Assembly (NCBI GenBank): GCA_013036105.1
Contig: JAAXCX010000001.1
Span: 1-64,000, forward strand
Length of the DNA stretch: 64,000 nt
Source of the DNA: Vulcanimicrobiota bacterium
Lineage (GTDB): Bacteria; Vulcanimicrobiota; Vulcanimicrobiia; Vulcanimicrobiales; Vulcanimicrobiaceae
Direction of reading: 5' to 3'
Part shown: positions 14,462 through 21,907 of the stretch, piece by piece
Layout of the letters: the number at the start of each line of letters is the position of its first letter
Numbering within the stretch: the first letter of the stretch is position 1
Notes under the pieces: model-generated
The model's input: the letters and a program-made list of their open reading frames with translations, nothing else
Told to the model about the DNA's origin: nothing
The model's database searches: none
Program-made: the position numbers and the translations under genes

Positions 14462-17400
14462 CTAAATCGCCTCTAACAGGTCGCGCAGCAGCGGCATCCA
14501 TATCGTTTCGGGCGACGCGCCGCCGCGCAGCGCGGGCAGTTCCACGAGCACTTTTCCGTCGCCGAAGCGATACCGGTTTCCGGTCAGTTGTCCGAAGCGC
14601 GCGATCGCGCTGGGCGCCAGCGCGAAGCTGGAACCGACGCCCAGCGTCAGGCGCTTCTCGTCAACGATGACGCGCGTCACGTGTTTTTGCAGCGCGATCG
14701 CGCGCAACTTCGTGAGCTCGACGAGATTTTCCAGCGGTTTGGGAAACGGGCCGAACCGATCGCGTACGCCGGCGGCAACCTCTTCGACTTGTGCCTGCGT
14801 GCGCGATCGCGCGAGCTGCTGATAGATCGCAATCTTTTGCGAAACTTGCGGCACGTAGTCGTTGGGAATGTAGGCGTCGATCTTGACGTCGATAACGGCT
14901 TCGCGCTGCTCTTCGAGTGCGCTTTGCTGTCCTTTGCGTTCGGCGATCGCTTCGGCCAGCAGCTGGCAGTACGTATCGAAGCCCACCGACGCGATGAAGC
15001 CCGACTGCGCTGCGCCCAGCAAATTGCCGGCGCCGCGAATTTCGAGATCGCGCATCGCGATCTGCAAGCCGCTGCCCAAATGCGCGAATTCGCGAATCGC
15101 CTCGAGGCGGGCCTTGGCTTCTTGTGAAAGCGACTTATCCGCTTGATAGAGCAAATACGCGTACGCCTGATGGTTCGACCGTCCGACGCGCCCGCGCAGT
15201 TGGTAGAGCTGCGCCAGGCCGAACTTGTCGGCGTCATTGACGACGATCGTATTGACGTTGGGGATGTCGATGCCGTTTTCGATGATCGTCGTCGCGACGA
15301 GCACGTCGATGTCGCCTTCGATAAACGCTTGCATGACCGGCTCGATTTCGGCCTCGGTCATTTGTCCGTGTCCGACGGCGATGCGCGCGCGCGGAACCAA
15401 GCGCTCCAATGCGTTCTTAACGGCATAGATCGACTCGATCCGGTTGTGCAGATAGTAAATCTGTCCGCCGCGGTCCAGTTCGGCCGTGATCGCGCGCTGT
15501 ACTACGGCGTCGCTCGCCGGCACGACGACGGTTTTGATCGACATGCGGTTCTTGGGCGCGGTTTGAATGAGTGAGAGATCGCGCACGCCCATGAGTGACA
15601 TGTGCAGCGTGCGCGGAATCGGCGTAGCCGAGAGCGTCATCACGTCGACGCTCGCGCGCAAGTGCTTGAGGCGCTCTTTTTGCATAACGCCGAAGCGCTG
15701 CTCTTCGTCAACGATGATCAGCCCGAGATCGGCGAAGACAACGTCTTTTTGCAGCAGGCGGTGCGTTCCGATGACGAGGTCAACGCGCCCTTGCGCCAAC
15801 TCGCGCAAGATCTCGAGCTGCGCCTTCTTGCTCTTAAAGCGCGAGAGCTCTTCGATGCGGATCGGAAATCCCGCGAAGCGGCTTGCGAACGTCCGGTAGT
15901 GCTGTGCGGCCAGCAGGGTGGTCGGGACCAGCAGCGCGACTTGTTTCTTGTCCGCGATGGCTTTAAACGCCGCACGGATTGCGACTTCGGTTTTTCCATA
16001 ACCGACGTCGCCGCAGACCAACCGGTCCATCGGGCGCGCGCTTTCCATGTCGGCTTTCGATTCGTCGATCGCCTTGCGCTGATCGGGAGTTTCTTCATAG
16101 GGAAAGGCTTCTTCGAGTTCTGCTTGCCACGGCGTGTCCGGTGCAAAGGCATGTCCGCGCGCCATCTCGCGCTCGGCGTACAACTCGACCAAACCATCGG
16201 CGATTTTCCCCAGAGACTCCGAAACTCGCGACTTGGTGCGCGCCCAATCGGCGCCTCCCATGCGCGAGAGCCGCGGCGTCGCGCCTTCAGCCGCACTGTA
16301 TTTGGCGATCTGGTGCATCTGCGTGACCGGCACGAGCATGCGATCGGTGCCGGCATAAGCGAGATCCAAATAGTCTTGCGTCGCGCCCAGAATCGTTTCG
16401 GTCCGCAATCCCAGGTATTGGCCGATCCCGTGCACGTTATGCACGACATAATCTCCCACGCGCAGATCGGCGAGCGTGACGGGCACGCCTTCCTTGACCG
16501 CGCGGATCTTGACGCGCTTGGGCGGCTGCCCGTAGATCTCACGATCGCCGAGCACGCGCAAACGCAACTCCGGAACGACGAATCCGCTCTCGATCGATCC
16601 GTGATCCACAAATATGGCGGGATGGCTTTTGGTGTCATGGTGAGCTTGTCGAACCACCCCGAGTAGCGCCCCGGAGGGGCGCATATCGAGGGGCCCCACG
16701 CCCAAACCAGCCGCGTGTACGATGTCCGCCGTGCGCGCGGCGCCGGTCGTGACGAGCGCGATCGTTTCGCCGGCTTGCGTCCAATCGCGCAGCGATTCGG
16801 TGAACATTGTGATCTGGCGGTTGAAATGCTCGGCCGGGCGCGTTTCGAGCACGAACGACTGGACGACGTGTGGCAGCCACTCCAGGGACTGCGCGCTTTC
16901 GATCGCTCCGGGAAACGCCATCCCCGCCATTCGCGCAAACCAACCGGAGAGATCGCGCAGCCGTGGATACGGTGCAATCACTTCGCCGAGCAGCGATTCC
17001 TGTACGTCAGCCGAGCGCACCGAAAGCTGATCGGATGCGAGCGCTTCGAGCAAGACGCTTTGCTCGCGCAAGCGTTCTTCGTCGAGCGCGCGCTCGAGCG
17101 TCGCGAGCATGCCCGGTTCGTCGAGCACCAGCGTCGCGTGCGCGGAAAGATAATCGAGCACGGTTTCACGCTCGTCGAACGCCAGCGACAGCCACGCCGG
17201 CGGTATTTCCGCACCTGACTCGAGATGCGAACGAACGGCACGCGCGACATTGTCGGGCGCGTCTATCCGCTCGAGCACGCGCGCGCGCAACGCTTCGTCG
17301 CGCGGGATTTCACTCCACGGAACGATCTCGATCTCGCTCAGCGTGCCTTCGCTGCGCTGCGATTCCAATTCGAACGGCCGGATGGTCTCGACCGTGTCGC

Positions 17401-18055
17401 CGAAAAACTCAACGCGCGCCGGACGATCGGCGGTCGGCGGAAACACATCGACGATTCCGCCGCGCACGGCGTATTCGCCGGCGGCGCTCACGACGTCGCT
17501 GCGCCGGTAACCCAAGCGGTACAGCGCGCCGAGCGTACGATCCCAGCCCGCGTCGCCGCCCACGCTCAGCGTGAAGCGGGATTCCATAAAGAGCGCGCGC
17601 GGCACGATGTACTGACGAAGCGCACCCAGCGGTGCGAGAAGTATTCCGGGCTTGCCATCGGCCAGTTCGGCCAGCATCGCCATGCGCGCGGAGTGCTCCG
17701 ACGGGCTTTCCAGAACGCCGACGGCTTCATCGCGCGAACGCAACAGCGAGACGCTGCGGGCTTCGTCTTCCTCCAGAAAATAGAGCAGGTCGGTGAAGGC
17801 GCGCTCGGCGGCGTCGGCGGTCGGCATGACGACAAAGAGTTGGCCGCCGATCGCTCGGTAGAGGGCTGCCAGGAGCGCCGGCCGGGCCGCCGGGATCGTC
17901 TCGTGCAGTGCGTAGAAGCCGCGCCCTTGACGCAGGCGCTCGACGAGCCCAGCGACGGGCTTGGCGCTCTGCAGGGCATGGAGCAGCCTCCCCGCGAGCG
18001 TTTCCCCGGGGGCCGTCGTCTTGGCAGGCGCGGTTCCCAACAACTCCCGCTGCAA
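14462..18055 (-). CDS. mfd: Transcription-repair coupling factor Mfd
   Basis: 1197 aa, close to the family's usual ~1150-1180. An SF2 translocase that dislodges stalled RNA polymerase and recruits UvrA. N-terminal UvrB-like module (LGALRQYIVPRALFMESRFT, YAVRGGIVDVFPP), RNAP-interaction domain (LRVGDYVVHNVHGIGQYLGL), helicase motifs I (CGDVGYGKTEVAIRAAFKA), II (DEEQ in LIIVDEEQRFGVMQ), III (SATPIPRTLHMSL), V and VI (TIIENGIDIPN, QLRGRVGRSNHQAYAYLL) and a C-terminal regulatory domain. Residues LDMRPSGALLGVVRQAHHD come from a dispersed repeat (16634-16693). Start is a TTG; upstream lies the hsp20 promoter region. Confidence 0.97.
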   Translation of the reverse strand: MQRELLGTAPAKTTAPGETLAGRLLHALQSAKPVAGLVERLRQGRGFYALHETIPAARPALLAALYRAIGGQLFVVMPTADAAERAFTDLLYFLEEDEARSVSLLRSRDEAVGVLESPSEHSARMAMLAELADGKPGILLAPLGALRQYIVPRALFMESRFTLSVGGDAGWDRTLGALYRLGYRRSDVVSAAGEYAVRGGIVDVFPPTADRPARVEFFGDTVETIRPFELESQRSEGTLSEIEIVPWSEIPRDEALRARVLERIDAPDNVARAVRSHLESGAEIPPAWLSLAFDERETVLDYLSAHATLVLDEPGMLATLERALDEERLREQSVLLEALASDQLSVRSADVQESLLGEVIAPYPRLRDLSGWFARMAGMAFPGAIESAQSLEWLPHVVQSFVLETRPAEHFNRQITMFTESLRDWTQAGETIALVTTGAARTADIVHAAGLGVGPLDMRPSGALLGVVRQAHHDTKSHPAIFVDHGSIESGFVVPELRLRVLGDREIYGQPPKRVKIRAVKEGVPVTLADLRVGDYVVHNVHGIGQYLGLRTETILGATQDYLDLAYAGTDRMLVPVTQMHQIAKYSAAEGATPRLSRMGGADWARTKSRVSESLGKIADGLVELYAEREMARGHAFAPDTPWQAELEEAFPYEETPDQRKAIDESKADMESARPMDRLVCGDVGYGKTEVAIRAAFKAIADKKQVALLVPTTLLAAQHYRTFASRFAGFPIRIEELSRFKSKKAQLEILRELAQGRVDLVIGTHRLLQKDVVFADLGLIIVDEEQRFGVMQKERLKHLRASVDVMTLSATPIPRTLHMSLMGVRDLSLIQTAPKNRMSIKTVVVPASDAVVQRAITAELDRGGQIYYLHNRIESIYAVKNALERLVPRARIAVGHGQMTEAEIEPVMQAFIEGDIDVLVATTIIENGIDIPNVNTIVVNDADKFGLAQLYQLRGRVGRSNHQAYAYLLYQADKSLSQEAKARLEAIREFAHLGSGLQIAMRDLEIRGAGNLLGAAQSGFIASVGFDTYCQLLAEAIAERKGQQSALEEQREAVIDVKIDAYIPNDYVPQVSQKIAIYQQLARSRTQAQVEEVAAGVRDRFGPFPKPLENLVELTKLRAIALQKHVTRVIVDEKRLTLGVGSSFALAPSAIARFGQLTGNRYRFGDGKVLVELPALRGGASPETIWMPLLRDLLEAI
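16634..16693 (+). repeat. Dispersed repeat copy B, inside mfd
   Basis: 60 nt, GTCATGGTGAGC at the left end and TCGAGGGG at the right, with an inner palindrome (GCGCCCCGGAGGGGCGC). 47 of 60 positions match copy C. It lies antisense to mfd and is translated in frame between the UvrB-like module and the RNAP-interaction domain, an inter-domain site that may tolerate insertion. Confidence 0.78.
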
Positions 18056-18084
18056 CCCCGGTTTTTCCCCGTTGGTTTCTACCC

Positions 18085-18111
18085 TTAGCAGTCCTTGACT
18101 GAGAGTGCTAA
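18085..18111 (+). promoter_or_regulatory. CIRCE operator (HrcA-binding inverted repeat)
   Basis: TTAGCAGTC, nine bases, then GAGTGCTAA. The consensus is TTAGCACTC-N9-GAGTGCTAA, so spacing is exact and only one base differs. It lies 22 nt before the hsp20 ATG. The spacer contains TTGACT (18095-18100), which could be a -35 box covered by the operator. HrcA would repress hsp20 until heat shock. hrcA itself is not in the window. Confidence 0.88.
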
Positions 18112-18132
18112 ATTAGTGTTGAGGAGGTAGTT

Positions 18133-18519
18133 ATGAGCAATCTTCTTAGCCGCGATCGCAATGGCGCCAACGGCAGCAACCTGCTTGCCCGGCCGCTGGG
18201 AGACCTGTGGGGTGACCCCTTCCGCAACCTGTTCTCCATGAGCCCTTTATCCGGAATGGAAGTGTCGCGCACCGAGACGGGCTACGACGTCGAAATTCCG
18301 GTGGCCGGTTTCCGGCCCGACCAAATCGAGGCGACACTGGAAGACGGCGTCCTGACGGTTCAGGCCAAAAACGAGAAGCGTTCGTTCACGCGCAGCTTGG
18401 TCGTTCCCGACGATGTCGATTCCGAAAGAATCGACGCCAAAGTGGAAGATGGCATGCTGATGCTGACGCTGACGCTCCATCCGAAAGCTCAGCCCAAGCG
18501 AATTACGATCAAAGCGTAA
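18133..18519 (+). CDS. hsp20: Small heat-shock protein, Hsp20/alpha-crystallin family
   Basis: 128 aa, slightly short. The alpha-crystallin domain spans about residues 38-128: VSRTETGYDVEIPVAGFRPD, LEDGVLTVQAKNE, FTRSLVVPDDVDSERIDAKV and the GMLMLTLTL strand that matches the A-x-x-x-n-G-v-L motif. It is an ATP-independent holdase for unfolding proteins. A strong Shine-Dalgarno (GAGGAGGT, 18121-18128) precedes the ATG and a CIRCE operator lies upstream. Monocistronic: a hairpin terminator follows the stop. Confidence 0.94.
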   Translation: MSNLLSRDRNGANGSNLLARPLGDLWGDPFRNLFSMSPLSGMEVSRTETGYDVEIPVAGFRPDQIEATLEDGVLTVQAKNEKRSFTRSLVVPDDVDSERIDAKVEDGMLMLTLTLHPKAQPKRITIKA

Positions 18520-18540
18520 CTCCAATACAGTAAGTCCACG

Positions 18541-18574
18541 GGCGCCGCTCGAATGAGTGGCGCCTCGTGTTTTT
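18541..18574 (+). terminator. Rho-independent terminator after hsp20
   Basis: GGCGCCGCTC (18541-18550), loop GAAT, GAGTGGCGCC (18555-18564): a 10-bp stem with one G-U pair, followed by a U-rich tail TCGTGTTTTT. The tail contains the GTG proposed as the start of the next gene. Confidence 0.82.
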
Positions 18575-19010
18575 CATGCTCGTCATGACCGCAGCTTCTA
18601 CGGCGTGCACGTTTCGGCCGCAGTTGCAGTTGGAACCGGCGGTTTCACACGTACGCGTCACCGGCGCTTCGAGTGCGTTTAGCGCGAGCGCAGACCTAGC
18701 GCTATCGGTTCGTACGGTCAAAGGCGCGGTACCCTCGAACGACGCCGGTTTGCGCGCGCACGTCGCCGGATATTATGCGATCGCGCAGGGCCTCGCGCAA
18801 AGATCGTCGCTTCGCGCGATTGGATCATCGCAAACGCAGGCCCAGGCGCGGTTACAAAAGGCCGTGGCGCAAGTTGTGCGCGACGCGAATACGGAATACG
18901 CACGCCAGATTCGTATCTACGACAACGTCACCGAAAACGGGAGAGCGCAGGGCCAGGGGCCGGCGTATGGTTTCCCGGGAGGCCCAAACGCGGGCGTGTA
19001 TTGTCCGTGA
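18567..19010 (+). CDS. Putative lipoprotein of unknown function
   Basis: 147 aa from GTG 18567. A hydrophobic N-terminus (VFFMLVMTAASTAC) ends in a lipobox-like STAC; positive charge before it is missing, so the true start may lie elsewhere. The mature part has an Ala/Gln/Arg-rich helix (SSQTQAQARLQKAVAQVVRD) and a Gly/Pro-rich end (GQGPAYGFPGGPNAG). The start falls in the U-tract of the hsp20 terminator, so expression by read-through or from a promoter within hsp20 has to be assumed. The stop overlaps the next gene (GTGA). Confidence 0.62.
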   Translation: MFFMLVMTAASTACTFRPQLQLEPAVSHVRVTGASSAFSASADLALSVRTVKGAVPSNDAGLRAHVAGYYAIAQGLAQRSSLRAIGSSQTQAQARLQKAVAQVVRDANTEYARQIRIYDNVTENGRAQGQGPAYGFPGGPNAGVYCP

Positions 19011-20533
19011 CGACCGGCATACGAGTTTTTGTCATGCTGGCGTTGACTTTACCGCAAGCTATTCTGAGTGATTCGCGGTTGGATGTGGTCGAAGCTAAAG
19101 CGAAGGCCCTCCTACGGAGCGGCTTTTCCGCGGGGGCAGGTATCTATTCGCCCGTGTTCATTCGCGATTACAATACATTCTTGCCGGCGAGCTGCGAAGT
19201 GCTTCCGGCGCGCGACATCAAAGCTCATCTCGTCCCATTTTTGTTTCTTCAAACACCCGATGGTGGAATCGGCGACGCTTACGAAGAGACCAAACCTCAA
19301 CAGCAAAAGAAAACGCTGCTCGATGGCGTCGTCGATCCGAAGGGCACGGTCGAATCCGACCAAGAGAGTTCGTTGGTGCAGGCCGTTTACAAGTATATTG
19401 CCTGCAGCGGCGATCGAGCATTCCTGAATAAAAAGATCGGCGGTATGGCGGTCTCCGATCGACTGGAGTCCGCGCTTGAATTTATCCGGCGCGAGAAACT
19501 CGACGCGCACTTCGGGCTGGTTACGGCGGGTACAACCATCGACTGGGGAGACGTTCAGGCCGAAGATGTTCCGGGCGCTGCGCTGGACGCACAGTCGCAC
19601 GTAGCGATCTCGATATACGCCAACGCGATGTACATCATAGCACTTGATGACTTCGCGAGCTTGTTGAGCCGGGGCGACGTGCGCCGTCAGGGGTTGCTGG
19701 ATCTCAGAGACTCGATCGGCGCCAACGTCCGGCGATATCTGTGGGATGAGAAGCGACAGAAGTTCAAGCCGCACGTGTATCTCACGTCTTCGCCCTTTCC
19801 GCCAAGTTTTGACGAGAATGCCATTCTCTATGAGGGAGGAACGGCAGTCGCCATTGAGGCGGGGTTGCTTTCCGAGCCGGAGATCGCGCAAGCCAACGCG
19901 CAGATGCTCGCGGCTCAGCGCGCCTCCGGCGCCTTCAGTATCTCCGGCAGTATCTCTCCGCCCTACCCGTTGGGATTATTTCAGCACCCGCTTCTGTGTG
20001 AGTTTTGCTACCAAAACGGCGGCATGTGGCCGTGGTTTGCCGGCAGAATGGTGCGGCAACTCGCCTTACACGGAAAACTGCGAGAAGCGTACGACGAAAT
20101 GCAGCCGCTGCTCGATCAGGTCATCGATAACGGGGATTTCTTTGAGTGGTACACGCTTGCGAACAAACCGTCGGGGGCGCCGAATTTTCGGGGCGGCGCC
20201 GGCGTCTTCGTTCAAGCGATCGAGTCGCTGCGCGCGGCTGCGAAAGCTTCACCGGAAGGGGCCGGACAGAATTTTGTGACCGGCTCCTGGTCGTACGCGA
20301 TCCTTCCGCCGGGCTTCGCATGGAAGCAGCAAAAGGATCCGTCGTCGGGCGATACCGTGTACTATGGCACGGCTCCGCCGGATGTGCAGGCGCCGCTATC
20401 ACCGGGCGACACCGTCTACGTCGGACCGGATTCAGCGTTTTATTATTTCAAGCACGCCCCCCCGATTACGCCGGACGATCTAAAGGGCAGATGGGTTCCG
20501 TTGCATACGCTTCCATCGCCCTCCGCGCTGTAG
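19007..20533 (+). CDS. Secreted six-hairpin glycosidase-like protein
   Basis: 508 aa, GTG overlapping the previous stop. A signal peptide (VFVMLALTLPQAILS) is followed by what looks like an (alpha/alpha)6 toroid: FIRDYNTFLPAS, DQESSLVQAVYKYIACSGDR, DWGDVQAEDVPG, YQNGGMWPWFAGRMVRQLAL and EWYTLANKPSGAPNFRGGAG. The pattern resembles debranching-type or GH15/GH63-like glycosidases, with acidic residues in the EW/DWGD stretches as candidate catalysts. Substrate unknown. The preceding lipoprotein is coupled to it. Its last 54 bp overlap the convergent GT87-like gene. Confidence 0.68.
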   Translation: MTTGIRVFVMLALTLPQAILSDSRLDVVEAKAKALLRSGFSAGAGIYSPVFIRDYNTFLPASCEVLPARDIKAHLVPFLFLQTPDGGIGDAYEETKPQQQKKTLLDGVVDPKGTVESDQESSLVQAVYKYIACSGDRAFLNKKIGGMAVSDRLESALEFIRREKLDAHFGLVTAGTTIDWGDVQAEDVPGAALDAQSHVAISIYANAMYIIALDDFASLLSRGDVRRQGLLDLRDSIGANVRRYLWDEKRQKFKPHVYLTSSPFPPSFDENAILYEGGTAVAIEAGLLSEPEIAQANAQMLAAQRASGAFSISGSISPPYPLGLFQHPLLCEFCYQNGGMWPWFAGRMVRQLALHGKLREAYDEMQPLLDQVIDNGDFFEWYTLANKPSGAPNFRGGAGVFVQAIESLRAAAKASPEGAGQNFVTGSWSYAILPPGFAWKQQKDPSSGDTVYYGTAPPDVQAPLSPGDTVYVGPDSAFYYFKHAPPITPDDLKGRWVPLHTLPSPSAL

Positions 20534-21907
20534 GACAACCCAAAGAATCAGCGGGATGGCGAACTCGCTGCAAACGATCGCCAAGCTGAAAGCGCGCGGC
20601 ACGTCGGTCGTAGCGTCAGGAAAATAGCGCGCGGCAACGCACAGCGTTAGCGCCACGATCGTCCAAGCTGCCGGAGTCTCCCATGCCACAAACGCGATCG
20701 GCAGAATCCACAGCGCATACCATGGATAAGGATTGGGGATGGCGATCCATAGCGCCAACGCGAGAAGAGGCGCGCCCTGAAGTTCTTTCTTGCGCAGCAT
20801 GATAACGCCGGCAGCCGCGCACACCGCCGCGCCGGCGCTTGTGACGGCAAGCGTGACGGGGGTTCCTAAGAAGAGATTGAGCGCGTATTGTAACGAGAAT
20901 TGCGGAAAATACCCGCCATGCCCCGTGTCGCGTGAGAGTTGCTCAAACGCCGGCCACGCAACCGCTGCGGTGGCGGCTAGTCCCAACGCTGTCCCCAACC
21001 ATACTCGCGAGCGTGAAGACGATGACGCGTACATCAGCGGCGCAGCGGCAGCAGCGAGCAATCCGGGCGCTTTCACCAGCCCCGACAACGCGACGACCGC
21101 GGCTCCGACAAATGGACGCCCGCGCGCGAGCAGCGCGAACCCCGCCAGGACAATCGCGATCAGCAACGTGTCGTTATGTCCTTCGGCTGCACTCCAGATC
21201 GCCACGGGATTGAGAGCGATGCCGAGAGCGGCGGCGGCGCGCGTCGATGCGGGAAAAGCGGCAAACGCCAGCGGTGCACACAGAACCAGCGCTGCGCATG
21301 CGCCCACCCGGAGCGCCCACAACGGTGCGGCCGGGCCGAATCCAACAAAGATCGCAACGATCGTTCGCGCAAAGCTGACGAATGCCGGCCCGTACACGCA
21401 CGCCGGCGGCGGGTTTCCCCACTGCCACAGAACCGCATCGATCAGTGGATCGCGCACCGCAATGGCCGCGTGCGCATAGGGATTGAGGCCGTGCAGTGCC
21501 ATCAATCCATATCCGGCATAGGCGTAGACGTCGCTCGAAAATACCACCGGAAAAAAGAGCGCTGCTGCGCATGCCAGCGCACAATAAGTCATCGTGGGGC
21601 GCGTTGTCATCATGAGCGTAGTCGAATGACCTGCCGGAGTCCTGAGCGAGCGAAGCGAGTCGAAGGGAGCCTCCGGTTTGGACGCAAGTCGAGGGGGTGT
21701 TAGGCACGCAATGTATCCGATGCTCGCGATCGCGATCGCAGCGAACAGCGCGAGAAACATGAGCGCGCCGAAGTTCCCCCAGTACGTCACCACAACGAGC
21801 GGTTGGGCGAGGTCTACGCCAAACGCCCGGGGCGCGTGCACAAGCAGCAGCCGGCACGCAATGGCGCCGGCCGCAAATCCTACCGGAACAAGAAGAGCTA
21901 AACGCAT
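20480..21907 (-). CDS. GT87-like membrane mannosyltransferase-type protein
   Basis: 475 aa with roughly ten membrane helices. The GT-C pattern is seen in FSSDVYAYAGYGLMALHGLN (acidic residues on the first large periplasmic loop, then NPY), PVAIWSAAEGHNDTLLIAI and IPNPYPWYALWILPIAFVAW. Members use polyprenyl-phosphate sugars to extend envelope glycans. Residues PPRLASKPEAPFDSLRSLRT and the stretch after it correspond to a dispersed repeat (21606-21696). ATG 21907 overlaps the end of the Wzy-like gene by 10 nt. Confidence 0.78.
   Translation of the reverse strand: MRLALLVPVGFAAGAIACRLLLVHAPRAFGVDLAQPLVVVTYWGNFGALMFLALFAAIAIASIGYIACLTPPRLASKPEAPFDSLRSLRTPAGHSTTLMMTTRPTMTYCALACAAALFFPVVFSSDVYAYAGYGLMALHGLNPYAHAAIAVRDPLIDAVLWQWGNPPPACVYGPAFVSFARTIVAIFVGFGPAAPLWALRVGACAALVLCAPLAFAAFPASTRAAAALGIALNPVAIWSAAEGHNDTLLIAIVLAGFALLARGRPFVGAAVVALSGLVKAPGLLAAAAAPLMYASSSSRSRVWLGTALGLAATAAVAWPAFEQLSRDTGHGGYFPQFSLQYALNLFLGTPVTLAVTSAGAAVCAAAGVIMLRKKELQGAPLLALALWIAIPNPYPWYALWILPIAFVAWETPAAWTIVALTLCVAARYFPDATTDVPRAFSLAIVCSEFAIPLILWVVLQRGGRWKRMQRNPSAL
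21606..21696 (+). repeat. Dispersed repeat copy D, inside the GT87-like gene
   Basis: 91 nt beginning GTCATCATGAGC and ending TCGAGGGG, as in copies A-C. It is longer because it contains a second internal TGAGC unit (CCTGAGCGAGCGAAGCGAGT, then CGAAGG). Antisense to the host gene and read in frame. Confidence 0.68.

Noticed and set aside
14588-16666. Long plus-strand frames opposite mfd (179 and 354 codons)
   Set aside because: Composition of antisense frames and no motifs; Mfd is intact on the other strand.
18095-18123. Full sigma-70 promoter at hsp20 from TTGACT
   Set aside because: TTGACT is a good -35 box, but no convincing -10 hexamer occurs 16-18 nt downstream, so only the CIRCE site is called.
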